Assembly: GCA_905198475.1 (NCBI GenBank)
Contig: CAJKCQ010000014.1
Coordinates: 1 to 38,738 of the forward strand
Length of the DNA: 38,738 nucleotides
Direction: 5' to 3'
From: an uncultured Sutterella sp.
GTDB taxonomy: Bacteria; Pseudomonadota; Gammaproteobacteria; Burkholderiales; Burkholderiaceae_F
In this document: positions 23,319-32,144 of the stretch, piece by piece
How the letters are laid out: the number at the start of each line of letters is the position of its first letter
Numbering within the stretch: the first letter of the stretch is position 1
Program-made: the position numbers and the translations under genes
Notes under the pieces: model-generated
What the model was told of the DNA's origin: nothing
The model's database searches: none
What the model saw: only the letters and a program-made list of their open reading frames with translations

Positions 23319-24488
23319 ATGAAATACGATTTCGACCGCGTCATCGACCGCTCCGGCACCGACACCGCCAAATGGAAGGTCTATCCGAAGGACGTGCTCC
23401 CGCTCTGGGTCGCCGACTCGGACTTCACCACGCCCGTTCCCGTGATCGACGCCGTCAAGCGCATCGCCGACGTCGGCGTCTACGGCTATCCGAACGCCCA
23501 CGGCGGCATCGTTGAGGGCGCGGCCGTGGACTGGTGCAGCCGCCACTACGGCTTTGAGGTTTCGCCCAACGAAGTGCAGTACTGTCCCTCGATGAGCTTC
23601 GGGCTCGCCGTGGCGATCCGCGCCTTCACGAAGCCGGGCGGCAAGGTCCTGATGCAGGTGCCGATCTACCCGCCCTTCATGCAGCTCACGAAGGCGAACG
23701 GCCGCATCTGCTCGATGAACGCCCTCAAGCTCGTGAACGGCCGCTACGAAATCGACTTCGAGGACTTTGAGAAACGCGCGGCCGACCCCGAGTGCTCGCT
23801 CTTCCTCCTCTGCTCGCCGCACAACCCGACGGGCCGCGTCTTCTCGAAGGCGGAGCTCGAGCGCCTGGTTGCCATCTGCTGCCGCCACAACGTGACGATC
23901 CTCTCCGACGAAGTCCACTCGGGCTTCGTCTTCAAGGGAGAGCACACGACGCTCCCGACCCTTTCGGAAGCCGCTCGCAGCATCACCGTCTGGGGCTCGA
24001 GCCCCTCGAAGACCTTCAATACGCCGGGGCTGCGCGCTGCCGTTCTGATCAGCAAGAACGCCACCCTCAACGCCCGCGTGAAGGCCGAGCTCGAGGCGAG
24101 CCAGCCCGACCGCAACTGCTTCGCGCAGGTCGGGTTCGCCGCCGCCTGGACGGAGTGCGACGACTACGCCGAGCAGGTTCACGACTACGTGAAGGCGAAC
24201 ATCGAGTACGCCGTGAAGTTCTTCGAAGAACGCATCCCCGCCATCCGCGCCTACATGCCGGAAGCAACCTACCTCCTGTGGCTCGACTGCTCGGCGTTGG
24301 GCTTCACGACGCAGGCTGAACTCACGGACTTCTTCCTGAAGGAGGCCAAAATCGCGCTCAACAAGGGCGAGGACTTCGGTCCGGGCGGCAAGGGCCACAT
24401 GCGCCTCAACACCGCCTGCCCGCGGGTGACGCTCACCGCCGCCCTCGAGCGGATTGAACGCGCCGTCGCGGCACACTGCGCGAAGTAG
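23319..24488 (+). CDS. patB: PatB/MalY-type cystathionine beta-lyase (PLP C-S lyase)
   Basis: Fold-type I PLP enzyme of 389 residues that cleaves C-S bonds of cystathionine or cysteine conjugates to give pyruvate, ammonia and a thiol. The MalY/PatB signature is present: DVLPLWVADSDFTTP near the N terminus, YGYPNAHGG, SPHNPTGRV (Asn169), LSDEVHSGF (Asp197) and the PLP lysine in SSPSKTFN (Lys231). The C terminus has GHMRLNTACPR, holding the carboxylate-binding Arg. TTAGGA lies about nine bases before the ATG. It is preceded by a leader hairpin and followed by a strong terminator, so it is a single-gene unit. Some relatives act as aminotransferases, but the motif set fits the lyase branch. Confidence 0.9.
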   Translation: MKYDFDRVIDRSGTDTAKWKVYPKDVLPLWVADSDFTTPVPVIDAVKRIADVGVYGYPNAHGGIVEGAAVDWCSRHYGFEVSPNEVQYCPSMSFGLAVAIRAFTKPGGKVLMQVPIYPPFMQLTKANGRICSMNALKLVNGRYEIDFEDFEKRAADPECSLFLLCSPHNPTGRVFSKAELERLVAICCRHNVTILSDEVHSGFVFKGEHTTLPTLSEAARSITVWGSSPSKTFNTPGLRAAVLISKNATLNARVKAELEASQPDRNCFAQVGFAAAWTECDDYAEQVHDYVKANIEYAVKFFEERIPAIRAYMPEATYLLWLDCSALGFTTQAELTDFFLKEAKIALNKGEDFGPGGKGHMRLNTACPRVTLTAALERIERAVAAHCAK

Positions 24489-24515
24489 TCTGCGGCTTCG
24501 ACGCGATTGAGACTC

Positions 24516-24551
24516 AAGGAGGCTGCGTCCTCGAAACGCACCTCCTTTTTT
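24516..24551 (+). terminator. Terminator after patB
   Basis: AAGGAGG (24516-24522) pairs with CCTCCTT (24541-24547), and inner GCGT pairs with ACGC, followed by six Ts. It also lies just past the stop of the convergent AAA/PD-(D/E)XK gene. Confidence 0.8.
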
Positions 24552-24553
24552 CT

Positions 24554-26045
24554 TTACGCGTCGGACAGCTTCGCGTCGTCCACACGGCGCCAGGCGGAGA
24601 TTCGTCTGTTCGTTCCGGAAAAGACCGCGGCAACGCGGATCATCCGACGGTCGGAAAGATCATCTTCACCGTAGCGGCGGGAGCGAAGCTGTGCCTCCGC
24701 CTCGTTGAGGCGACGTTCCAGAAGGTCGTTCGAGCGGGCGAACTTGAATTCAAAAAACCAGTGGACGTGACTGCGGAAGATCTCGAGATCACTTCTTCCG
24801 AAGGCATTGTGACGCTCGGCCGCCGTTCTGACACGGGCGCCCTGCAGTACCAGTGCCAGAGCATTGCGGCACCAATTTTCCGACCCGATGAATGCAGAAT
24901 CACACGGAATTCCCGTTAATATTCTGTTGAAGTCGGCAATCACGCGCGAAGGATCATCCGCATCCAGAGCACGGATGAGATTTTCAATGCCGACATCATC
25001 TGCGCTCCTGCCGCCCAGAAGCTTTTCCGCGCAGTATCTTGCAAGCGAGTCGGAGACTTCTTCATTGGGATACCGGAAGCTCACTTCATTGTCGCCAAAC
25101 TTTTCGATTGAAAGATATCCGCCCTGAAAGAGAAGCAGCGTCTCGTCGAGATCCTCATATTCTTGCCCCGCATAAAATTTCCCGACGCCAACCTTCCTTT
25201 CATTAAAGAAAACTGAAGGGGAGTCGAGACCTCGGATCTCCGAAAAGTTTTTAAGTACGGCCGGCTGTCCGGCGGACTCATACCACCAGTTGAAGAAGCC
25301 TTTTTCCGGCGACTGAAGAAAATTGAGCACCGACCACGGCGCATAGACGCGGACGCTTGTGTCCGGTGTGAAGCAGTAGCCGTCGTAGTTCCTTCGCAGA
25401 GCGCTGAGAAGATCCTTTCTATCGAGCTTCACTACGCGACCGGCATTTTCGAGATATTCACCGAAGCAGGTTTCGGTTTCGCCGTCGGTATAGCCGAGGA
25501 GGCTGCCAAAGTTGACGTCGCAGGAGATGTCCTTCAGATCGTTGAAGCCCGAAAAGATCCCGGTATGGCTGAACTTCGTCACGCCGATCATCATGAAGAA
25601 CCGCAGGTACTCGTTCCCGTTTTTGATGATCGAGAAAAGCGACTCCAGACATCCTTCCTGAAGAGCGAACACATCCGGCTCATGCAGATGATGCGTGAGC
25701 GGCGCATCATATTCGTCGATGAGGAGAACAAGTCCCCGCGTGCCGGATGAAAACAGAATTTCTGCGAAAGCTTCGAGCGGATCATTGACGGATGGGCAGT
25801 GAATTCCAGCTTGTCCACAGGCAATGCGCAGCATCAGAAGCGCTTTGCGCATCCATTCCGCCTCCGTACGCGCCTGAATCAACATGGAGAAATCCAAACG
25901 CAGTACTGGATAGATTCCGGACTCCTTCCACAACGAAGCGATTTCAAGGCCTTTGAAATCCCGCAGGCCGTGACGAAACAACGACTCGATCGTCGAAATC
26001 AGCAGGGATTTTCCAAACCCCCAAGGGAAGCGCTCCGTTCTTCAT
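24554..26045 (-). pseudogene. AAA-ATPase-like/PD-(D/E)XK protein gene with N-terminal deletion and frameshift
   Basis: The family joins an AAA-ATPase-like N-terminal domain to a PD-(D/E)XK-like C-terminal domain, is often multicopy in gut bacteria and has no settled function. ATG 26045 with AAGGAGG upstream begins MKNGALPLG, matching the start of the intact paralog at 28001 (MPSQPLPLG). The sequence then jumps in another frame to GFGKSLLISTIESLF, which matches paralog residues from about 48. About 37 codons (roughly 110 bp), including the conserved YVDKT...FLSRP stretch, are missing and the frame is shifted. The remaining 475 codons are open from TTG 25981, including LLIDEYDAPLT, NYDGYCF, PWSVLNF and the nuclease-like GRSDLEI...WFFEFKF. 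The start codon and part of the P-loop are thus cut off from the rest. Probably dead unless restarted internally. Confidence 0.85.
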
Positions 26046-26127
26046 GCCGTGCCTCCTTATTCGCCCTTTGATTTTAGCTGAAGGACATGTAGCGGCCGGA
26101 AGCGGAGCCGCCACCGTGGGTTCACTC

Positions 26128-26162
26128 AAAAAAATAGGGCGGCCGCCCGACGCGCACCGCCC
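26128..26162 (-). terminator. Terminator after the gsiB-like gene
   Basis: On the minus strand GGGCGG pairs with CCGCCC and is followed by TATTTTTTT, about 30 bases past the stop codon. It is a standard intrinsic terminator. Confidence 0.75.
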
Positions 26163-26188
26163 CTTTCTCACCACAATGCCGTCCGGAC

Positions 26189-27727
26189 TCACTCCTTCCA
26201 CTCGGCCTCGTAGAACTCGTACCCGGTGTCGGGCAGCGCGTGGAAGTTCACGAGGTGCTTGTTGTAGGCGGCCGTGTTGTCCTCGTAGACGAGGAAGGCG
26301 ACGGCGACTTCGTTCCAAATGAGCATCTGCGCTTCGCGGTAGTACTCGTTCCTCTTCTGCTCGTCCACCTCCGATTGGGCGAGGTCGAAGAGCTCGTCGA
26401 CGCGCTTGTTGGCGTAGTAGCCCTCATTGGAGAGCTTCGGCGGCCAGCTGCGCGAGTCGAAGACCGGGCGCATGCCCCAGTCGGAGTCGACCGTGGAGTT
26501 GGACCAACCGATGTAGTAGAGGCGGTTGGGCGACTCGGAAGGCACCTTGTTCGCCTCAACGAGCGAGACGCGCTGACCGGCCTCAAGCGTGCGCGTTTCG
26601 GTCTTGATGCCTACCTGCGCCAACTGCTGCTGGATGAACTGGATGACCTTGCCGGAGGTGGAGTTGTTGTACCCCGACCAGAGCTTCGTCGTGAAGCCGT
26701 TGGGGTAGCCCGCCTCCTTGAGGAGTTCGCGCGCCTTCTGCGGGTTGTACTTGGGCTCGCCGAAGATCGCCGCTCCGGGGATCTGCGGCGGAAGGACGCC
26801 CGTGGCGGGACGCGCGAACCCAGAGAACGCGACCTTGCAGAGCGCCTCGCGGTCGATCGCGTAGCTCACGGCCTGACGCACGCGCACGTCGTCGAAGGGC
26901 TTCTGGATGTTGTTGATCGAGAGGTAGCGCATCATGATCGAGGGCACGATGCTGATCGTCAGGTTCGGATCCTTCTCGAGGTCCTTCACCTGCTCGACGG
27001 GCATCGGGTGGATGAAGTCCGCCTCGCCCGTCCTCAACATCGCCGAGCGCGTGGCGTTCTCGGCCACTGGGAGCCACGTGATCGAGTCGAGCTTAGGCAG
27101 GCCCTTGACGTGATAGTCGGGGTTCTTCACCGCCACGAGCCGCTCGCTCGGGTTGTATTCCTTCATCTTGTACGGTCCGGTGCCGCAGGGATTGAACGCG
27201 ATCCCGCGGCCATCCATGGTCTTCAACGTGCTCGGGCAGATCATCACGCCCGTGCCGTTCGCCAAGCGCTGGATGATCCCCGCGACGGGGCGCTTCAGGT
27301 GGAAGCGCACGGTGAGGTCGTCCACGGGCTCGATGCGGTCGATGAAGTTGAAGAGCCGGTAGCGCGAGAGGTGGTTCGCGGGATTGAGGACGCGCTCGAA
27401 GTTCAGCTTCACGGCCTCGGCGTTGAAGTCGGAGCCGTCGTGGAACTTCACGCCCGGGAGCAGATGAAAGGTGTACGTGAGGCCGTCCTTCGAGACCTCG
27501 TAGCCCGTGGCGAGCTGCGGGCGGGGCTTCAGGTCCTTGTCGAAGGCGTAGAGGCCCTCGTAGAAGGACTTCGCAACGGTGCGCGAAAGGAGATCGGAGG
27601 CGTTGTAGGGGTCAAGCGTCGTGAAGGAGCTGCCGACCGCAACGGTGATGCCGCGCGCCGAAGCGGGAGCGGCGGCAAGCGCGGCGACGCAGGCGAGCGT
27701 AGTGAAGGCGAGATTTTTTATGTGCAT
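26189..27727 (-). CDS. gsiB: GsiB-like periplasmic peptide/glutathione-binding protein
   Basis: Substrate-binding protein of a dipeptide/oligopeptide ABC importer, close to glutathione-binding GsiB of E. coli (both 512 residues from this start). MHIKNLAFTTLACVAALAAA followed by PASA forms a signal peptide, probably cut after ASA at residue 24. The mature part begins ITVAVGSSFTTLDPYNASD, followed by VAKSFYEGLYAFDK, NPCGTGPYK, LDSITWLPVAENATR and WPPKLSNEGYYANK, all shared with GsiB. I start at ATG 27727 because the signal peptide begins there; the open frame upstream is not protein-like. No permease or ATPase genes lie nearby, so it must work with a transporter encoded elsewhere. Another short peptide as ligand is possible. 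Confidence 0.88.
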   Translation of the reverse strand: MHIKNLAFTTLACVAALAAAPASARGITVAVGSSFTTLDPYNASDLLSRTVAKSFYEGLYAFDKDLKPRPQLATGYEVSKDGLTYTFHLLPGVKFHDGSDFNAEAVKLNFERVLNPANHLSRYRLFNFIDRIEPVDDLTVRFHLKRPVAGIIQRLANGTGVMICPSTLKTMDGRGIAFNPCGTGPYKMKEYNPSERLVAVKNPDYHVKGLPKLDSITWLPVAENATRSAMLRTGEADFIHPMPVEQVKDLEKDPNLTISIVPSIMMRYLSINNIQKPFDDVRVRQAVSYAIDREALCKVAFSGFARPATGVLPPQIPGAAIFGEPKYNPQKARELLKEAGYPNGFTTKLWSGYNNSTSGKVIQFIQQQLAQVGIKTETRTLEAGQRVSLVEANKVPSESPNRLYYIGWSNSTVDSDWGMRPVFDSRSWPPKLSNEGYYANKRVDELFDLAQSEVDEQKRNEYYREAQMLIWNEVAVAFLVYEDNTAAYNKHLVNFHALPDTGYEFYEAEWKE

Positions 27728-27981
27728 GATGATTGTCCCGGCCCGCGGCGGGATGCGCCCTCTCGGCGCCCCTCCCGAGCAATCCGGATGATCCTTTCGA
27801 GATGATGCCGCTAGCCTAGGCCTCACCCCGCTCCCTGCCTATGGGCGGAACTGCCTAAGCTTTAGGGTGTTGCGCCCACCTGCGCCGAGTTCGATCAAGA
27901 AAGTCTTCCGGCGCGGGATGCTGCTTCGCACTCCGGTCGAGCACCGGCCCAAACACCTACAACAAAGAGACTGTCCGCTGT

Positions 27982-27987
27982 ACGATC
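27982..27987 (+). promoter_or_regulatory. Candidate -10 box for the intact AAA/PD-(D/E)XK gene
   Basis: TACGAT followed by CG lies 14 bases before the ATG at 28001. A TACAAC about 17 bases further up could be a -35. This would give a very short 5' leader without a Shine-Dalgarno. Confidence 0.3.
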
Positions 27988-28000
27988 GCTCCCTTTGCTC

Positions 28001-29593
28001 ATGCCGTCTCAACCTCTTCCTCTTGGCCGTTCCGACTTCGCAACACTTCGAACCCGGGGCGCCGTCTACGTCGACAAGACCCATCTTGTCTGCCGTCTTG
28101 CAGAAAAGGACTATCAATTCTTTCTCTCCCGTCCACACCGCTTCGGGAAGTCGCTTCTGCTCTCCACCTTTGCCTCGCTCTTTCGGGATGGTCTCAAGCA
28201 TTTTCACGGCCTTGCGGCCGAATCCATCTGGCAAGACCGCACTTATCCGGTCGTGCATCTTGACTTTTCGATTCTCAAATCCTATCGCTCGCACGAAGAA
28301 TTTACGCGGCAGCTCCAACTTCACCTTGCAGGAGGCTTTGGTCCCTGCGGGTTTAACGCCGAGGAGGTCTTTGGCGACGGCTTTATGTTCGCCCTGCGGA
28401 ACTGGCTGCTCGAGCTTGCCGATGCCCCAATTGTCCTTCTCATTGACGAATACGACGCCCCGCTCACTTCATGCATCAATCGTCCGGAAGCATTTGACGA
28501 CGTCAAATCCATCCTCAGTCAATTTTACGGTGTCATCAAATCTGCGGACAGAGCCTTTCGTTTTGTATTCATCACCGGAATTACAAAATTCCAAGGGACA
28601 ACGATATTCTCGGAACTGAACAATCTCCAAGATTTGACGTTGTGCAAAGAGTACGGAGAGTTGGTCGGCTACACGGAAGATGAAATTCGGCGGTATTTCC
28701 CCGACTACATCAAAAGATGTGCTTCCGTCATGAGATGCTCCGAAGAGGAGCTCCTCAAAGAACTCAAGACAAACTACGACGGTTACTGCTTCGAGGAAAC
28801 ATGCACCAAGCATGTTTTTGCACCTTGGTCCGTACTCAACTTTTTTGAAGACCCTCAAAGAGGCTTTGCACATTATTGGTATCTTTCCGGTGGACAGCCT
28901 GCCGTATTGCTTTCCTACCTGACCTCCCATACCCTCAGCAATCCGCAATATTACGATCAGCCCAAGGCCATCAGCATCGAAAGTCTCCTGAGTTCACAGA
29001 GTTATGAGTTCATGGAGGAGGATGCCCTTTTGGTCCAGACAGGCTATCTGACGCTGAAATCACGTGACGGAAACATTTTCAAGCTCAGGCACCCAAACAA
29101 AGAAGTCGCCACTGCCATGGCAATTCTTTATTCTGATGAATTATTAAGGAACACCCCCGTCACCAGATTGAAGTTCGCGAAGCTTCCACACATTATTGAA
29201 AGAGGCCGCATTGAGGAAATTGCAGAGCTATTCAACCTAGCTTTTGCAAGCATCGACTACAACCGATATCCTATTCGCGATGAAGCTTCGTGTCGGGCTT
29301 ATCTGCATGTTCTGCTCCTCGGCGCCGCTCTGCTCACGCGCGTGGAAATGCACAGCGCGCTTGGGCGAAGCGACCTCGAAGCAGATGTAGGTTCCGTGCA
29401 GTGGGTGTTTGAAATCAAATTTGTTGCTCACGAAGCTCAGGCACCTCTGGCGCTTGAAGAAGCGCTCCGGCAGATGGAATCCCGTCGGTACGGCAGCAAC
29501 AGTCTCTCGGAGCGGCTCATCAGACGGGCGGCGTTGGTGTTCAACGGCGAGGAGCGCAGGTTCACGCTCTACGAGGAGCAGCCGTCCGGGTGA
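28001..29593 (+). CDS. AAA-ATPase-like/PD-(D/E)XK protein (intact paralog)
   Basis: A 530-residue protein combining an AAA-ATPase-like domain with a C-terminal PD-(D/E)XK-like domain; no function is established for the family. The N terminus has PLGRSDFATL, YVDKTHLV and FLSRPHRFGKSLLLST, whose RFGKS (47-51) is the P-loop-like motif. Walker B is LLIDEYDAPLT. The family motifs GITKFQG, NYDGYCFEE, PWSVLNFF and SGGQPAVL follow. The nuclease-like core GRSDLEADVGSVQWVFEIKF carries the Asp and E-x-K residues. ATG 28001 fits the family N terminus; no Shine-Dalgarno is visible. The middle of the gene is clearly less GC-rich and uses A/T-ending codons unlike its neighbours, a sign of recent transfer. 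The paralog across gsiB is broken. Confidence 0.87.
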   Translation: MPSQPLPLGRSDFATLRTRGAVYVDKTHLVCRLAEKDYQFFLSRPHRFGKSLLLSTFASLFRDGLKHFHGLAAESIWQDRTYPVVHLDFSILKSYRSHEEFTRQLQLHLAGGFGPCGFNAEEVFGDGFMFALRNWLLELADAPIVLLIDEYDAPLTSCINRPEAFDDVKSILSQFYGVIKSADRAFRFVFITGITKFQGTTIFSELNNLQDLTLCKEYGELVGYTEDEIRRYFPDYIKRCASVMRCSEEELLKELKTNYDGYCFEETCTKHVFAPWSVLNFFEDPQRGFAHYWYLSGGQPAVLLSYLTSHTLSNPQYYDQPKAISIESLLSSQSYEFMEEDALLVQTGYLTLKSRDGNIFKLRHPNKEVATAMAILYSDELLRNTPVTRLKFAKLPHIIERGRIEEIAELFNLAFASIDYNRYPIRDEASCRAYLHVLLLGAALLTRVEMHSALGRSDLEADVGSVQWVFEIKFVAHEAQAPLALEEALRQMESRRYGSNSLSERLIRRAALVFNGEERRFTLYEEQPSG

Positions 29594-29694
29594 ACAAAGG
29601 CTCCGGCTCCGGGAAACTCTTCATTTTTCGCGTCTCACCTACTCCCGGCGGAATAGTCTTAAAAAGCGCTTGATTTCATCCGGGTTTTCTCGGA

Positions 29695-29700
29695 TAGAAT
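29695..29700 (+). promoter_or_regulatory. Candidate -10 box for the acyl-CoA synthetase gene
   Basis: TAGAAT lies about 135 bases before the ATG, with a TTGATT 19 bases upstream as an off-spaced -35. It sits in an AT-richer patch after the previous gene. Confidence 0.4.
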
Positions 29701-29834
29701 CCAAAAATCACCTTCGCCACCGACCTTGCGCGCCCCGCCCCGAACCGACACGCCCACCGGCTGAGGCTTTGGGGCAGCGGCTGCTTGAAGGGAAGGCGGC
29801 TTCTTTCCCCCATTTCGACAGGAATCGCTCACCC

Positions 29835-31955
29835 ATGCTGCTCGAACACATTCTGAAGCCTCGTGCCGTCGCCGTCGTCGGCGCCTCCACCCGTCCCCAC
29901 ACCATTGGTTCGGACCTCCTGAAGCGCCTCATGGAATACGGCTACAAGGGCGGGATCTACCCGGTGAATCCGAAGGGCGGTGAAATCGAGGGCCTCACGG
30001 CCTACAAGTCGGTGGACGAGCTCCCCGCCGGCGTCGACCTCGCCGTCCTCGTCGTGAACGCCAAGTTCGTGCTCGACACGGTGGACGCCTGCCACAGGAA
30101 GGGCATCAAGGGCCTCGTCGTGATCTCCGCGGGCTTCAAGGAAACCGGCGCCGAAGGCGCGGCCCTTGAAAAGGCGCTCCTCGAGCGCGTGCGCGCCTAC
30201 GGCATGCGCATGGTGGGCCCGAACTGCCTCGGCGTCGTCAACACCAACCCGGACGTGCGCCTTGACGCGTGCTTCGCCGAGAGCCTTCCGGTGGCGGGCG
30301 ACATCGGCTTCGTCTCTCAGTCGGGCGCCCTCGGCGGCGGCATCCTCAACATCCTCAAGGACCTCAACGTGGGCTTCGCGCAGTTCGTCTCGATCGGCAA
30401 CCAGGCCGATGTGAACGCCGAGACCGCGCTCGAATACTGGGAGAACGATCCGGACGTGAAGCAGATCCTCCTCTACATGGAGTCGATCCCCAATCCGGAG
30501 AACTTCCGCAGGCTCGCCACCCGCATCTCCAAGAAGAAGCCCATCGTGGCGCTCAAGGCCGGCCGCTCGGCGGCGGGCGCATCGGCCGCCTCCTCGCACA
30601 CGGGCTCGCTCGCGGGCGGCGACCGCGCCGCCGACGCCCTCCTGAAGCAGTCGGGCGTGATCCGCGAACTCTCGCTCTGCGACCTCTTCGCCACCGCGAA
30701 GGTCTTCTCCAACTGCCCGATCCCGAAGGGCGACCGCGTCGCGATCGTCACCAATTCCGGCGGTCCGGGCATCATGGCGACCGACGCCGTCTGCGAATAC
30801 GGCATGCAGATGGCCCCGATCACCGACGAGACGAAGGCGAAGCTCCGCGAGTTCCTGCCGGCCGCCGCCTCGGTGAAGAACCCCGTGGACATGATCGCCT
30901 CGGCGCCGCTCGAGCACTACCGCAAGACCGTTGAGACGGTGCTCGCGGACCCGAACGTCGACATGGTGATGGTGATCTACCTGCCGTTCCTCGGCCTGAA
31001 GGACATCGACGTCGCCAAGGCGCTCATGGAGATCCGTGAAGCGCATCCCGAGAAGCCGCTCGTCGGCGTCTTCATGACGACGAACGAGTTCTTCACGACG
31101 CTCTCCAACATGAAGGTCACGGTGCCCTTCTACATGTATTCCGAGGACGCCGCCGACGCGCTGCGCCGCCTCAACGACCAGCGCCTCTGGATCGCCCGCC
31201 CCGAAGGCGTGGTGCCCGAACTCGCCGTCGATGAGGTGCGTACCCTCGCGATCTTCAAGGCCGCCGCCGCCGAGGGCCGCAGGGAGCTCACCACCCGCGA
31301 GTCGCTCGACGTCCTCGACGCCTGCGGCGTGCGCATCTGCCGCTCGGGCATGGCGCACTCCGAAGACGAGGCCGTGAAGATCGCCGAAACGACCGGCTAC
31401 CCCGTCGTGATGAAGATGACCTCGAAGACCACGTCGCACAAGACGGACGTGGGCGGCGTGCGCGTCGGCATCGCCAATGAAGCGGAGCTGCGCGCCGAGT
31501 ACCGCGACCTCGTCGCGAAGCTCGAGGCCCGCGGACTCCTCGACGGCCTCGAAGGCGTCCTCATCCAGGAGATGGTGAAGTCCAAGCGCGAGCTCGTCAC
31601 CGGCATCGCCACCGACCCGCAATTCGGCCCCATGGTGATGTTCGGTCTCGGCGGCGTCTTCGTCGAGGTTCTGAAGGACGTGGCCTTCCGCCTCGCCCCG
31701 CTCACCGACCAGGACGCGAAGGACCTGATCCACTCCGTCAAGTGCGTCAAGCTCCTTGAGGGCGCCCGCGGCTTCACCCCGGCGCAGATGGACAAGGTCG
31801 AGGAGACGCTGCTGCGCATCTCGCAGCTCGCCGCCCGCCACCGCTTCGTCAAGGAGCTCGACATCAACCCGCTGATGGTCTCGGACCGCGACGGCGAGCC
31901 GATCGCCGTGGACGCCCGCATCGCCATCGACCCGGAGGCCGTGCTCAAGCTCTAA
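29835..31955 (+). CDS. NDP-forming acyl-CoA synthetase (fused alpha-beta)
   Basis: Reversibly converts an acyl-CoA plus ADP and phosphate to the acid, CoA and ATP (acetyl-CoA synthetase, ADP-forming type); some relatives lack this reaction and act on other acids. The 706 residues are the fused form: an N-terminal CoA-binding domain (AVAVVGASTRPHTIGSDLL), a ligase-CoA domain with FVSQSGALGGGIL and the phospho-histidine His255 in SSHTGSLAGGD, a second ligase half, and a C-terminal ATP-grasp domain (VVMKMTSKTTSHKTDVGGV, MFGLGGVFVEVLKDVAF, KELDINPL). ATG 29835 starts at the CoA-binding fold, with AGGAA about ten bases upstream; the frame is open further upstream but is not protein-like. It could save ATP during fermentation of acids. 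Confidence 0.92.
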   Translation: MLLEHILKPRAVAVVGASTRPHTIGSDLLKRLMEYGYKGGIYPVNPKGGEIEGLTAYKSVDELPAGVDLAVLVVNAKFVLDTVDACHRKGIKGLVVISAGFKETGAEGAALEKALLERVRAYGMRMVGPNCLGVVNTNPDVRLDACFAESLPVAGDIGFVSQSGALGGGILNILKDLNVGFAQFVSIGNQADVNAETALEYWENDPDVKQILLYMESIPNPENFRRLATRISKKKPIVALKAGRSAAGASAASSHTGSLAGGDRAADALLKQSGVIRELSLCDLFATAKVFSNCPIPKGDRVAIVTNSGGPGIMATDAVCEYGMQMAPITDETKAKLREFLPAAASVKNPVDMIASAPLEHYRKTVETVLADPNVDMVMVIYLPFLGLKDIDVAKALMEIREAHPEKPLVGVFMTTNEFFTTLSNMKVTVPFYMYSEDAADALRRLNDQRLWIARPEGVVPELAVDEVRTLAIFKAAAAEGRRELTTRESLDVLDACGVRICRSGMAHSEDEAVKIAETTGYPVVMKMTSKTTSHKTDVGGVRVGIANEAELRAEYRDLVAKLEARGLLDGLEGVLIQEMVKSKRELVTGIATDPQFGPMVMFGLGGVFVEVLKDVAFRLAPLTDQDAKDLIHSVKCVKLLEGARGFTPAQMDKVEETLLRISQLAARHRFVKELDINPLMVSDRDGEPIAVDARIAIDPEAVLKL

Positions 31956-31970
31956 GCGCCTGAGCCTGTC

Positions 31971-31992
31971 GGCCGCGGTCCTCCCCGCGGCC
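31971..31992. repeat. Perfect 8-bp palindromic hairpin after the acyl-CoA synthetase
   Basis: GGCCGCGG (31971-31978) and CCGCGGCC (31985-31992) pair across six bases. It has no T-tract. Confidence 0.4.
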
Positions 31993-32004
31993 CACCTCCC
32001 AGAA

Positions 32005-32047
32005 GCGGCCCCGCCCGGACGATCCCGGACGGGGCCGCCGTGCTTTC
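32005..32047 (+). terminator. Probable terminator after the acyl-CoA synthetase
   Basis: GCGGCCCCG (32005-32013) pairs with CGGGGCCGC (32030-32038). The 3' side reads CGTGCTTTC, so the U-tract is weak, but the stem is very strong and well placed between two genes. Confidence 0.5.
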
Positions 32048-32056
32048 GGGCGGCCC

Positions 32057-32062
32057 TACAAT
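32057..32062 (+). promoter_or_regulatory. Candidate -10 box for the unrecognised gene at 32145
   Basis: TACAAT followed by CG. Transcription would begin at about 32069-32070, which coincides with an in-frame ATG at 32070, so a leaderless start is possible. Confidence 0.4.
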
Positions 32063-32144
32063 CGTCCTAATGAAGCGCAGCCCTCGTGCGCTCCACCCTG
32101 CTTCGTCCCTCTGCGTCCTACTTCGTCCGCCCGGTCCCGCCCTC

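Noticed and set aside
29829..31841. A 670-codon leftward open frame antisense to the acyl-CoA synthetase
   Set aside because: His/Asp/Glu/Arg/Val-rich shadow of a well-recognised gene on the other strand.
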